NCBI RefSeq assembly: GCF_004348345.1
Contig: NZ_SMJZ01000059.1
Location: 1 to 43,915 of the forward strand
Source of the DNA: Nonomuraea longispora
Lineage (GTDB): Bacteria; Actinomycetota; Actinomycetes; Streptosporangiales; Streptosporangiaceae
Direction: 5' to 3'
Length of the DNA stretch: 43,915 nt
The position numbers were made by a program, and so were the translations under genes. This document shows positions 31,989 to 39,844 of this stretch, in pieces. The notes under the pieces were generated by a model, which searched no databases, was not told the origin of the DNA, and worked only from the letters and a program-made list of their open reading frames with translations. How positions within the stretch are numbered: the first letter of the stretch is position 1; each line of letters starts with the position of its first letter.

Positions 31989-32315
31989 ATGACCGTCATC
32001 GACACCGCCCCGCCGCTCGGCGGTCCGAGCGCCGCGGCGCCCACCCTGATCCACCTGTCCGGAGACATCGACATCTTCACCACCGAGCAGCTGCGCCAGC
32101 GGCTGCTCAACGCGCTCGGCTACAGCACCACCCTGCTCGTGCTGGACCTGTCCAAGGTCACCTTCTGTGGCGCCGGCGGGCTGGGCGTGCTGCTCGGCGT
32201 GCAGGGACGCGCCCGGGTCCGGGGCATCACACTGGCCTTGACCGGGCTCACCCCGTTGATGACCCGGCTGCTGCAGGTCTCCGGCCTGGAACGCCGATTC
32301 CCGATCATGGCGTGA
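31989..32315 (+). CDS. STAS-domain anti-sigma-factor-antagonist-like protein
   Basis: This is a 108-residue STAS protein: TLIHLSGDIDIFTTEQLRQR, LLVLDLSKVTFCGAGGLGVL and RGITLALTGLTPLMTRLLQV. In SpoIIAA/RsbV-type antagonists the loop reads D(S/T)SG with a Ser phosphorylated by the partner kinase. Here it is GAGG, with no Ser or Thr, so normal phospho-switching cannot occur. It may be constitutively active or serve another role. CAGGAGAC lies before the ATG at 31989. Confidence 0.85.
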   Translation: MTVIDTAPPLGGPSAAAPTLIHLSGDIDIFTTEQLRQRLLNALGYSTTLLVLDLSKVTFCGAGGLGVLLGVQGRARVRGITLALTGLTPLMTRLLQVSGLERRFPIMA

Positions 32316-32628
32316 CCGGCCATGCCCAACGCAGCTCTCACTGATGTGGGCGATGACGGCAGCTCGTCGCTCCCCGACCCACCACGCCCGCCCGGACTGG
32401 CCGCTTACACCCACTCGCCGCCACCACGCGCAGGCAGCCGTCGCCTGGGCGAGGCGCATGAAGGCGGTTCGCCGCTGGGGCACGCGCCGACCCCGGCCGC
32501 GCGGGGGCGCCGGGCGACGGTGGTGTTCCGGCGCGGCCCGGGGCTGCGCCGGCTGCACCTGCACGAGACCTGGCTGACGGCTCCGCCCGGCTGAACCCGC
32601 GCAGGCAGCGGGCCGCGACACGAGCGGC
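32316..32628 (+). other. No supported gene
   Basis: An open frame at 32322-32594 encodes a Pro/Arg-rich peptide with no RBS, no known motif and composition expected of non-coding high-GC DNA. Nothing else is seen. Confidence 0.4.
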
Positions 32629-32698
32629 GGGTCACAGCGGGGCACGGGTCACAGCGGGGCACGGGTCACAGCGCGGGTACGGGTCACAGCGCGGGCAG
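32629..32698. repeat. Four tandem 17/18-bp repeats at a TetR gene 3' end
   Basis: GGGTCACAGCGGGGCAC occurs twice (32629, 32646), followed by two 18-base variants GGGTCACAGCGCGGGTAC (32663) and GGGTCACAGCGCGGGCAG (32681). The last unit contains the stop and final codons of the minus-strand TetR gene. Confidence 0.85.
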
Positions 32699-33286
32699 CA
32701 GCGAGAACGCCCGCCCGGCCGCGCGAACCGCCTCGGCCTCGACCTCTCCGAGCGGCCGTCCCCCGGCCAGCTGCTCCCAGGTGCGCCGGGCCAGCACCCG
32801 CTGCGTGGCCAGCACCTGCCCCGCGAGCAGTCCCGCGGTCAGGTCGTCGGTCGTCTCGGCCAGAGCCTCGGCGAGCGCCCGCTCTTCGAGCGCCATGTGC
32901 TGCAACAGCCGCGCCGCCAGGGTCGGCGTGAAGAACACCATCCGGTGGTAGGCCACCACCTCGGGGTCGTCGTTCAACCCGGTGACGGGGTCGTGCCGGG
33001 CGAGCCCGTCGAGGAAGTGGCGGCGCAGCGCCTGCACCGCCCCTTCGCCCTCCGCGCGCCGCCGCACCACGCGCGCCGCCTCCCCCCGGTGGTCGGCGAT
33101 GCGGTGGAGGGCGAGGTCCTCCTTCGTCGGGAAGTACTTGAACAACGTCGGCTTCGACACACCGGCCGCCGCCGCGATCTCCGTCACGGGCACCTCGTCG
33201 AAGCCGCGCTCCAGGAAGAGCGCGATGGCCGCCGTCGAGATGGCATCGTGCACCCGCTGCCGCTGGAGCTCTCGCAGTCCCGTCAT
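32684..33286 (-). CDS. TetR family regulator divergent from the HelD-like gene
   Basis: This 200-residue regulator has an HTH at about residues 10-55 (AISTAAIALFLERGFDEVPV, TEIAAAAGVSKPTLFKYFPT). The ATG at 33286 is used; a GTG at 33292 gives two more residues. The start lies 12 bases from a large inverted repeat that spans the divergent promoter, so it probably represses itself and the helicase gene. The ligand is unknown. Confidence 0.88.
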   Translation of the reverse strand: MTGLRELQRQRVHDAISTAAIALFLERGFDEVPVTEIAAAAGVSKPTLFKYFPTKEDLALHRIADHRGEAARVVRRRAEGEGAVQALRRHFLDGLARHDPVTGLNDDPEVVAYHRMVFFTPTLAARLLQHMALEERALAEALAETTDDLTAGLLAGQVLATQRVLARRTWEQLAGGRPLGEVEAEAVRAAGRAFSLLPAL

Positions 33287-33298
33287 GGGCACACCCTA

Positions 33299-33344
33299 CC
33301 AAAGTGTTAACCTGGTCAATCTCTTAACCAAGTTAACACTTTGG
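33299..33344. promoter_or_regulatory. 18-bp inverted repeat operator between TetR and HelD-like genes
   Basis: CCAAAGTGTTAACCTGGT (33299-33316) and ACCAAGTTAACACTTTGG (33327-33344) are inverted copies with one mismatch, 10 bases apart, each containing GTTAAC. The right arm ends 8 bases before the helicase ATG and overlaps its RBS region. Confidence 0.75.
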
Positions 33345-33352
33345 GAGGTGCG

Positions 33353-35332
33353 ATGGGCACGCTCGACGACGAGAGACGGTACGTCGAAGAGTGCAGGGCC
33401 GGACTGCGCAGGATGGTGCGAGGCGCGCGCGACAACGTGATCGTCGGCGAGGCCGTGGCTGGCGACAGCTACAGCGCGGAACAGCTGGGGCGCCACCTCA
33501 AGAGCCTGGCCAAGGAGCTCGGCGAGGAGCCCGAAGGGCCGCCGTTCTTCGGCCGGCTCGACTTCGGGCCGGGTTCGGCCGAGCACCGCGGCCGCGCGTA
33601 CCACATCGGCCGGCGCCACATCACCGGCGAGCTCGGCGGCCCGCCCCTCGTGATCGACTGGCGCGCGCCCGTCTCGAGGGCCTTCTACCGGGCCGGCGCC
33701 CGCGACCCCCAGGGCGTCGCGGTGCGTCGCCGCTTCGGCTGGTCGGGCACCACCCTGACGAGCTTCGAGGACGAGCGGCTCGAACAGGGCGAGGAGGGCG
33801 AGAGCAGGATCCTCGCCGCCGAGATCGAACGCCCCCGCGTGGGCCCCATGCGCGACATCGTCGCCACCATCCAGCCCGAGCAGGACGACCTCGTACGCGC
33901 CGAGCTGGACACCTCGGTCTGCGTCCAGGGCGGCCCCGGCACCGGCAAGACCGCGGTCGGGCTGCACCGGGCCGCCTTCCTGCTGTACGCCCACCGCCGG
34001 CGCCTCGAACGCTCGGGTGTGCTGGTGCTCGGCCCGAACCGGGCCTTCCTCGGCTACATCTCCGCTGTCCTGCCCGCGCTCGGCGAGGTGGACGTCGAGC
34101 AGACCACGCTGGAGCGGCTGCTCGGCGCCGTGCCCGTCACCGCGACCGACAGCGACGAGGCCGCCGCCGTCAAGCATGACGCCCGGATGGCGAAGGTCCT
34201 GCGCAAGCTCCTGTACGGGCGGATCAGCAAGCCGGTCGAGCCGGTCGTCGTGCCCGACGGCTCCTACCGGTGGCGGGTGTACGAGGACGAACTGCGCCGG
34301 TTCGTGGACGACACCCGGCGCGAGGCGCTCCCGTACGCCGTCGGGCGGGAACGCGTACGCGCGAGGGTGGTCGAGTCAATCCGGCGGCAGGCCGAGACCC
34401 GCGGCCAGACGCCGAACGCGCCCTGGCTGCGCAAGATCGGCCGCGGCGTCACCTCGTCGCTCGACGTGCTCTGGCCCGCCGCCAGGCCCGTGGAGGTCCT
34501 GTACGAGCTGCTGCGCGGCCCAGAATCAGGCCCCGATCCGGCCGCGGGCGTGCTGTCCGACGCCGAGCGCGCCGCCATCACCTGGGACAGGCCGCCCCGC
34601 AGCGTCAGGAGCGCCACGTGGTCGGCCGCCGACCTGGTGTTGCTCGACGAGCTCGCCGGGCTCATCGAGCGCCCGCGCGGCTACGGGCACGTCATCGTGG
34701 ACGAGGCCCAGGACCTGTCGCCCATGGAGTGCCGGGCGGTGGCCAGGCGCAGCGAGCACGGCTCGCTCACCGTGCTCGGCGACCTCGCCCAGGGCACCAC
34801 CCCGTGGGCCGCCACCTCGTGGCGGGAGCGCATGGAGCTGCTCGGCAAGCCGGACGCCCGGGTCATCGCCCTGACCACCGGCTTCAGGGTGCCCGCGGCG
34901 GTGGTCGACCTGGCCAACACGCTGCTGGCGGCGCTCGACGTGGAGGTGCCGGCGACGCGCTCGTACCGCGCCGACGGCCGGCTGCGGGTGACCCAGGTGG
35001 CGAAGCCGGCCAAGGGCGTGGTGACGGCGGTCCGCGAGGCGCTGGCGTTCGAGGGCTCGATCGGGGTGATCGCGGCCGACGCGGACGTGGAGGAGCTCGC
35101 GTCGGCGCTGCGGGACGAGGGCGTCGACGCGGGCGAGCGGCTGACGGTGCTGGCCGCCGCCATGGCCAAGGGGCTGGAGTACGACCACGTGATCGTGGCC
35201 GAGCCCGCCGCCATCGCCGAGGCGGAGCGGCGCGGGCTGAACCGCCTGTACGTCGCCCTCACCCGGGCCGTCTCCCGGCTCGACGTCGTGCACGCGCGTC
35301 CGCTGCCTCCCCAGCTCACCCGCCCCCGCTGA
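33353..35332 (+). CDS. HelD-like RNA-polymerase-associated helicase (UvrD superfamily)
   Basis: This 659-residue SF1 ATPase has an N-terminal helical region (1-65), the HelD-typical FFGRLDFG and VIDWRAPVSRAFYRA segments, the Q-motif region IQPEQDDLVRAE, Walker A GGPGTGKT (193-200), Walker B VIVDEAQDLSP, GDLAQGTTPW (motif III) and the C-terminal MAKGLEYDHVIV and RLYVALTRA motifs. HelD proteins enter the RNA polymerase channels and release stalled enzyme; an actinomycete relative (HelR) is known to protect against rifamycins. It is shorter than most actinobacterial HelD (700-780). GGGAGG precedes the ATG. TetR control suggests induction by a compound. A role in resistance is inferred, not shown. 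Confidence 0.87.
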   Translation: MGTLDDERRYVEECRAGLRRMVRGARDNVIVGEAVAGDSYSAEQLGRHLKSLAKELGEEPEGPPFFGRLDFGPGSAEHRGRAYHIGRRHITGELGGPPLVIDWRAPVSRAFYRAGARDPQGVAVRRRFGWSGTTLTSFEDERLEQGEEGESRILAAEIERPRVGPMRDIVATIQPEQDDLVRAELDTSVCVQGGPGTGKTAVGLHRAAFLLYAHRRRLERSGVLVLGPNRAFLGYISAVLPALGEVDVEQTTLERLLGAVPVTATDSDEAAAVKHDARMAKVLRKLLYGRISKPVEPVVVPDGSYRWRVYEDELRRFVDDTRREALPYAVGRERVRARVVESIRRQAETRGQTPNAPWLRKIGRGVTSSLDVLWPAARPVEVLYELLRGPESGPDPAAGVLSDAERAAITWDRPPRSVRSATWSAADLVLLDELAGLIERPRGYGHVIVDEAQDLSPMECRAVARRSEHGSLTVLGDLAQGTTPWAATSWRERMELLGKPDARVIALTTGFRVPAAVVDLANTLLAALDVEVPATRSYRADGRLRVTQVAKPAKGVVTAVREALAFEGSIGVIAADADVEELASALRDEGVDAGERLTVLAAAMAKGLEYDHVIVAEPAAIAEAERRGLNRLYVALTRAVSRLDVVHARPLPPQLTRPR

Positions 35333-35390
35333 GGCCGCAAGGACGCTGATCCGGCTCACCGGCTCGACAGGGCCGCCGTATCGGGGTGTG

Positions 35391-35588
35391 ATGGTCGGCC
35401 CGGTCATCACGCACAACTTCGACGTCCTGTCCGCGCGGGCTGGGCTGCCGGAGGTGTTCGTGCGCCGCTACGACCAGAAGATCCCGCCGGTGCCGCTGCT
35501 GTACGAGGCCAAGGCGCTGCTGGTGATCGGGCTACACGCCGACCGGCGCGCGGTCCAGGCCCGCGCCCGTGAGAAGGCCTGCCGTTGA
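35391..35588 (+). pseudogene. Possible Sir2-like fragment
   Basis: A 65-codon frame reads VGPVITHNFDVLSARAGLPE, then VFVRRYDQKIPPVPLL and ALLVIGLHADRRAVQARARE. The T-x-N-x-D-x-L-x-x-RAG pattern resembles the NAD-binding core of Sir2-type deacylases, and the end resembles the following Rossmann strand. The first and last thirds of such a protein are absent. The composition is protein-like but there is no RBS. It is probably a relic. Confidence 0.35.
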
Positions 35589-35980
35589 CGAAGCTGTCAC
35601 CAGGTACACGCGATTGCGTTGTCCGTGCTCATAGCCGCCTGAACCTGGAGAGGGCAAACTGTGCGAGACCAACGCGCCGCTCGGTCGCGGCGGCGTCGGG
35701 GTCCCGGCAGCAATGGAGCAGAATCCAACGAACCCGCCTCTGGCCTGCAGTGACGTGGTGTTCCGCGCCGAGGTAGATGGACTTCGTCGTGGTCGTCGGT
35801 GCTGACGGCTGATCCGTGGGTCAGCGAGGTCAGAGCCCTTTGTGGAAGGCGGCGTACTCGGCGCGGGCCTGTTCGGCAGCGTCGGGGTGGCGCTGGGACT
35901 TCTCGTGTTCTGCGAGGGCGCTAGATGCTGGCGAGGGAGGGGTTGTGAAGACCGGCAGGGCGATTCATTGTGCTCTTCGC
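35589..35980 (-). other. Decayed minus-strand coding scraps, no intact gene
   Basis: Reading leftward, two protein-like tails end in stops: SALAEHEKSQRHPDAAEQAR then AEYAAFHKGL ending near 35831, and KSIYLGAEHHVTAGQRRVRW then ILLHCCRD... ending near 35625. Neither has a start codon with an RBS and I do not recognise either family. Confidence 0.35.
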
Positions 35981-36349
35981 TCAGGAAGTCGCGAGCAACA
36001 GGGCCATGGTCGTTCCGGTGACCACGGCCAGCACCACGGGCGCCACGGCGTGGGAGCGGTGGCGCCGGTGCGCGAAGTCGCGGGCACGGAGATGGAATCC
36101 CGCTGCGCCGATCAACAGCAGCGTGAGACCGGCCGTGGCCGCGACGGCGAGCGGCTTGAACCAGAGGCCGGCCGCGAGCCCGAGCGCGCCGGCGATCTCC
36201 AGGGTGCCGATCGAGCGGGTCATCGTCGAGCCGACGCCGAGCCTGAGCAGGTTGGCCGTCACGGGATCCCGTAACAGGACCTTCTGGGCGCCGGCGAGCA
36301 GGAAGACGAGAGCGACCAGAGCGCTCAGGGTGCTGGCGGCAAACGACAT
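35981..36349 (-). CDS. DoxX family membrane protein
   Basis: This 122-residue protein starts MSFAASTLSALVALVFLLAG then AQKVLL, with three further helices (GTLEIAGALGLAAGLWF, AVAATAGLTLLLIGAAGF, APVVLAVVTGTTMALLLA). G-T-L-E-(I/L)-x-G-A-(L/A)-G-L is the usual DoxX/DoxD second-helix pattern. It is not closely similar to the two DoxX copies at 4.9 and 6.3 kb. AAAGG lies 8 bases before the ATG. It is divergent from a TetR gene, and an operator copy lies 23 bases upstream of its start. Confidence 0.85.
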   Translation of the reverse strand: MSFAASTLSALVALVFLLAGAQKVLLRDPVTANLLRLGVGSTMTRSIGTLEIAGALGLAAGLWFKPLAVAATAGLTLLLIGAAGFHLRARDFAHRRHRSHAVAPVVLAVVTGTTMALLLATS

Positions 36350-36371
36350 GGTGCGACCTTTCACAGCAAAG

Positions 36372-36384
36372 AGAACGAACATTC
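36372..36384. promoter_or_regulatory. TetR operator copy 1 (DoxX side)
   Basis: AGAACGAACATTC, followed by TTTTTCT. It is the exact reverse complement of copy 2 at 36421-36433. Confidence 0.75.
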
Positions 36385-36420
36385 TTTTTCTAAGAGTAAG
36401 GTGGCAAAGTTGTCAAGTAC

Positions 36421-36433
36421 GAATGTTCGTTCT
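36421..36433. promoter_or_regulatory. TetR operator copy 2 (TetR side)
   Basis: GAATGTTCGTTCT ends 13 bases before the TetR ATG. It is the inverted copy of 36372-36384 and shares AGAACGAnCATTC with copy 3. Confidence 0.75.
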
Positions 36434-36446
36434 ACGTTGTGATCCC

Positions 36447-37055
36447 ATGGCACGCATGCCCAAGGAGCACCTCGAAGCCCGCCGCCGCCAGATCCTGGAC
36501 GCCGCCCGGCGCTGTTTCATCCGCAACGGCTTCCATGCCACGTCCATGCAGGACGTACTGACCGAGGCCGAGTTGTCGGCCGGGGCCGTCTACCGCTATT
36601 TCAAGAGCAAGGACGACATCATCGCGGCGACCGCCGCCGAGGCTCTGGCCGAGGTCGCGTCGGCGTTCGAGGCGAAGGACGACGCGCGACCGCCGGATCT
36701 GGACAACATCGTCGATCTCGTGCTGGGGGTCGAGCGCCCGCCGCTGTCCGGATCGCAGGAGTCGGCCCAACTGCTGGTCCAGGTCTGGTCGGAGGCTCTG
36801 CGATCGCCGTCGCTGAGCACCAAACTGAAGGAGGTCATGGCGGAGGCCCGCGGCGTGGTCGGCGGCCTTGTGGCGCGGCATCAACAGCGCGGACTGCTTC
36901 CCGCCGACGTCCCGGCCGAGCATGTGGCCGATGTCCTGATGGCTCTGGTCGACGGGTTCCTGGTACGCCGCGCGGTATACGGCCACGCGGATTCGGTGAC
37001 CTTCAGGAGCGGCATGCGAGCCCTGATGTCGGCGCCCACGCGAGCCGCCCGATAG
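36447..37055 (+). CDS. TetR family regulator of the DoxX / monooxygenase regulon
   Basis: This is a 202-residue regulator. The N-terminal HTH at about 12-58 reads RRRQILDAARRCFIRNGFHA and MQDVLTEAELSAGAVYRYFK, followed by a ligand domain. The ATG at 36447 follows operator copy 2 closely and has no obvious RBS. Three operators of one sequence family lie at its own promoter, the divergent DoxX promoter and the downstream FAD-monooxygenase promoter. It therefore defines a small local regulon. The likely inducer is an aromatic or quinone-like compound (inference from the monooxygenase). Confidence 0.9.
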   Translation: MARMPKEHLEARRRQILDAARRCFIRNGFHATSMQDVLTEAELSAGAVYRYFKSKDDIIAATAAEALAEVASAFEAKDDARPPDLDNIVDLVLGVERPPLSGSQESAQLLVQVWSEALRSPSLSTKLKEVMAEARGVVGGLVARHQQRGLLPADVPAEHVADVLMALVDGFLVRRAVYGHADSVTFRSGMRALMSAPTRAAR

Positions 37056-37106
37056 AGAAGGGACATTCGCTCTTGACGACGATCGTAGGATCATGCTCTT
37101 CTAAAA

Positions 37107-37124
37107 AGAACGATCATTCGTTCT
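37107..37124. promoter_or_regulatory. TetR operator copy 3 (monooxygenase promoter)
   Basis: AGAACGATCATTCGTTCT has 7-base inverted arms AGAACGA/TCGTTCT around four bases. It is the most symmetric copy of the operator and ends 13 bases before the GTG start of the monooxygenase. Confidence 0.75.
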
Positions 37125-37137
37125 AAGAGGTGGGTTT

Positions 37138-38763
37138 GTGACTACGAAAGCGGACGTTCTCATCGTCGGAGCGGGGCCGACCGGCCTGGTGCTGGCCATC
37201 GACCTGGCACGGCGGGGAGTGATCCCACGGATCATCGACGCCGGGAGCGCGGACCACCGGGAAAGCCGGGCGGTGTCGATCGTGGCGAGATCGCTGGAAA
37301 TGCTGGACGATCTCGGGCTGGCCCAAGCCGCCATCGAACGAGGCGTCCCGCTGCACACGCTGAACTTCTACCAGGGCACGACGGCCCTGGCCGAGATGGA
37401 CGTGACGGCTGTGGACTCCCCGTTCCCGCTGGACCTGTGCATCCCGCAGTGGCAGACGGTCGCGCTGCTACGCGAGCGCGCCGAGGAACTCGGAGTCACC
37501 ATCGAATGGGGCACCCGCCTGGTCGGGCAGCAGGCCGGCGAGCACAGCGTCAGCGTGGAACTCGGCCACGAGGACGGCCGCGGCGAACGGTGCGAAACCG
37601 GGTGGCTGATCGGCGCCGACGGCGCCCACAGCGCCGTGCGTGAGACGGCGGGCATCACCCGGGAGAGAGCCGACCTGAAGCGGGGGTTCATCCTGGGCGA
37701 CGTCGCCGTGGACTGGCCGCTCACGCGGGACCGTTTCCATGTCTACTTCGGCAAGTCCGGCCTCGTGGCGGTCTTCCCCATGATCGGGGGCTACTGGCGC
37801 ATCCTGGCCAGCACCCCGGACGACCGGCCGCCGCAGAGCCCAGGGCTGGACGACTTCGCCGCCCACGTCGCCGAACGCACGCCTTTGGACGCTGGCGTAC
37901 GCGATCTGCAGTGGAGTTCGTCGTTCGTGGCCCGCGAGAGCCTGGCCGACCGGCTTCGCCAGAACCGGATCCTCCTGGCCGGCGACGCCGCGCACAGCCA
38001 CAGCCCGGTGGGCGGCCAGGGCATGAACACCGGCATGCAGGACGCCTACAACCTGGGCTGGAAACTCGCGCTCGTCGTCACCGGGCGCGCCGAGGAGCCC
38101 CTCCTGGACAGCTACGAGGCCGAACGCTGGCCCGTGGTCAAGGCCGTGGTCGAGGCGACCTCGGCCACGACGAAGGCCGCCACCGGCAGCACACTGGTCG
38201 CCCGCAGAGCCAGGCGGCACGCGCTGCGCCTGTTCGGCCGGCTCAATCCCGTACAGCAGCGGCTGTCGAACGCCTTCGGCGAACACCTCGTCCACTATCG
38301 CGACAGTGACCTCGTCTTCGAACGCTGGCACGGATCACAGGCCAGAGCGTGGAGCGACGTGGCCTGCACCGGACCGGAAGCCGGCGAACTGGTGCGGGAC
38401 GTCTACGTGGAGAACCGTGAGGGGCCGGTGGCGCTCCGTCACATACTCCGGACGCCGGGCCACCACCTCGTCCTGTTCGCGGCGGACACGACGGACTCCG
38501 CCACCCTGGCCGCCTGGCATGCCTCCGCACACGAAGCGATGGCCGGGCACGGCGAGGTCCATGTCATCACCCGCGGCCACCTGCCGCACGACTCCCTGGA
38601 CGGAGTCTTCGCCGACCTGCGCAGCGAGGCGCACAACCGCTACGGCGTGCGCCGCCCCAGCCTGTACCTGATCCGCCCGGACAAGTACGTCGGCTTCCGC
38701 GGCGACAGCGTCGACTTCGCACCCGTGAGCGACTACTTCCGCGCCCTGGGCGCCCGCGCGTGA
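37138..38763 (+). CDS. FAD-dependent aromatic monooxygenase (PHBH/PheA type)
   Basis: This is a 541-residue group-A flavin monooxygenase: FAD-binding VLIVGAGPTGLVLAIDLARR at the N-terminus, the DG motif LIGADGAHSAVRETAG at about 157-172, and the GD motif ILLAGDAAHSHSPVGGQG then MNTGMQDAYNLGWKLAL at about 280-310. The C-terminal thioredoxin-like domain (about 430-540) is as in phenol and pentachlorophenol hydroxylases. These enzymes hydroxylate aromatic rings with NAD(P)H and O2; rifamycin-inactivating monooxygenases are also in this broad family. The GTG start lies behind operator copy 3. A methyltransferase follows 34 bases later, so hydroxylation and O-methylation may be sequential (inference). 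Confidence 0.92.
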   Translation: MTTKADVLIVGAGPTGLVLAIDLARRGVIPRIIDAGSADHRESRAVSIVARSLEMLDDLGLAQAAIERGVPLHTLNFYQGTTALAEMDVTAVDSPFPLDLCIPQWQTVALLRERAEELGVTIEWGTRLVGQQAGEHSVSVELGHEDGRGERCETGWLIGADGAHSAVRETAGITRERADLKRGFILGDVAVDWPLTRDRFHVYFGKSGLVAVFPMIGGYWRILASTPDDRPPQSPGLDDFAAHVAERTPLDAGVRDLQWSSSFVARESLADRLRQNRILLAGDAAHSHSPVGGQGMNTGMQDAYNLGWKLALVVTGRAEEPLLDSYEAERWPVVKAVVEATSATTKAATGSTLVARRARRHALRLFGRLNPVQQRLSNAFGEHLVHYRDSDLVFERWHGSQARAWSDVACTGPEAGELVRDVYVENREGPVALRHILRTPGHHLVLFAADTTDSATLAAWHASAHEAMAGHGEVHVITRGHLPHDSLDGVFADLRSEAHNRYGVRRPSLYLIRPDKYVGFRGDSVDFAPVSDYFRALGARA

Positions 38764-38797
38764 CACCACCTGTCAAGAAGAGGAGCTGGACAACCCC

Positions 38798-39670
38798 GTG
38801 ACACAAGAACCGACCGTCCCCAAAAGCCTGGCAGGAATCGGCGCGACCGCCTTGGGCGTGGCTCTCCTGCGCGCTCAAGAAAGCAGCCGACCGGACCGGC
38901 TGTTCGACGACCCCTACGCACGGCACTTCCTCCAGGCCGTCGATCCGGCGTTCACCCCTTGGGCCGCCGGGGCCTCTCCGGCGACCGCACGTTTCCTGCA
39001 GGTCATGGCCGAGCAGGTCGCCGTCCGCACCCAGTTCCTCGATCGCGCGCTACTGGAAGCCGCCGAAGGAGGATGCGAGCAGGTGGTCCTGCTGGCGTGC
39101 GGCATGGATGCCCGCGCGTTCAGACTCGCCTGGCCGCCCGGCACCAAGGTCTTCGAGCTGGACTTCGCCGACGTGCTCGCATTCAAGGCAGCCGTACTCG
39201 ACGGCCGCGGCGCGACCGCCGCGTGCCACCGCGTCGAGGTCGCCACCGACCTGCGCCAAGACTGGCCGCGCGCGCTGACGGAGTCCGGCTTCAACCCGGG
39301 GCGGCCGGCCGCCTGGCTGGCCGAGGGCATCCTGTACGCACTTCCGCCCGAAGCCGCCGACCTGCTCCTCGACCGGATCACCGCCCTCTCCGCCCCAGCA
39401 AGCATGCTCGCCCTGGACCACATGAAGGACTCCGAGCTGCTCCGCAGCGCCCGCGCGGACATCTCCGCCGAGCTCGTCGACCTGTGGCGCGGCGGCCCCA
39501 CCGAGAACCTCAATGCCTGGCTTACCCGCCGCGGCTGGCAGCCCGCCGTGACGGACATCGCCGAGGCTGCGGCCGCCCGCAAACGCCCGATTCCACCCGC
39601 GTTCGATCCCTCCCGCGCCGCCGCCGGCCGCGGCTGGCTGGCCACGGCACACCTCCCGAAACCTCGCTAA
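38798..39670 (+). CDS. SAM-dependent methyltransferase (TIGR00027/LCM-like)
   Basis: The 290-residue protein is of the leucine-carboxyl-methyltransferase-like family. It has RLFDDPYARHFLQAVDP at the N-terminus, the SAM motif VVLLACGMDARAFRLAWPPG then TKVFELDFADVLAFK, and the downstream AAWLAEGILYALPPEAADLL. Families of this type methylate oxygen or carboxyl groups of small molecules in actinomycetes. The GTG at 38798 has AAGAGGAGC upstream. It is cotranscribed with the FAD monooxygenase. Nothing is recognised between 39671 and 39844. Confidence 0.9.
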   Translation: MTQEPTVPKSLAGIGATALGVALLRAQESSRPDRLFDDPYARHFLQAVDPAFTPWAAGASPATARFLQVMAEQVAVRTQFLDRALLEAAEGGCEQVVLLACGMDARAFRLAWPPGTKVFELDFADVLAFKAAVLDGRGATAACHRVEVATDLRQDWPRALTESGFNPGRPAAWLAEGILYALPPEAADLLLDRITALSAPASMLALDHMKDSELLRSARADISAELVDLWRGGPTENLNAWLTRRGWQPAVTDIAEAAAARKRPIPPAFDPSRAAAGRGWLATAHLPKPR

Positions 39671-39844
39671 GAGGCCCTCGACGTGCCAACCATCGAGACC
39701 GAGCTCGCCCTACCTCGCCGTTGGGCTGGACATGCGGCCCCTGCCGGCGCGGGCTTCCCGGCCTGACGAACTGTCCCGCGCCTAGGCTGGGCCGCCGTCC
39801 GGTCCGGGCCGCTTGGAAAATGCGGGCCGGCTCACTGCAGGTGT

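Noticed and set aside
32322..32594. A 90-codon frame after the STAS gene
   Set aside because: Pro/Arg/Gly-rich, no RBS, no recognisable motif.
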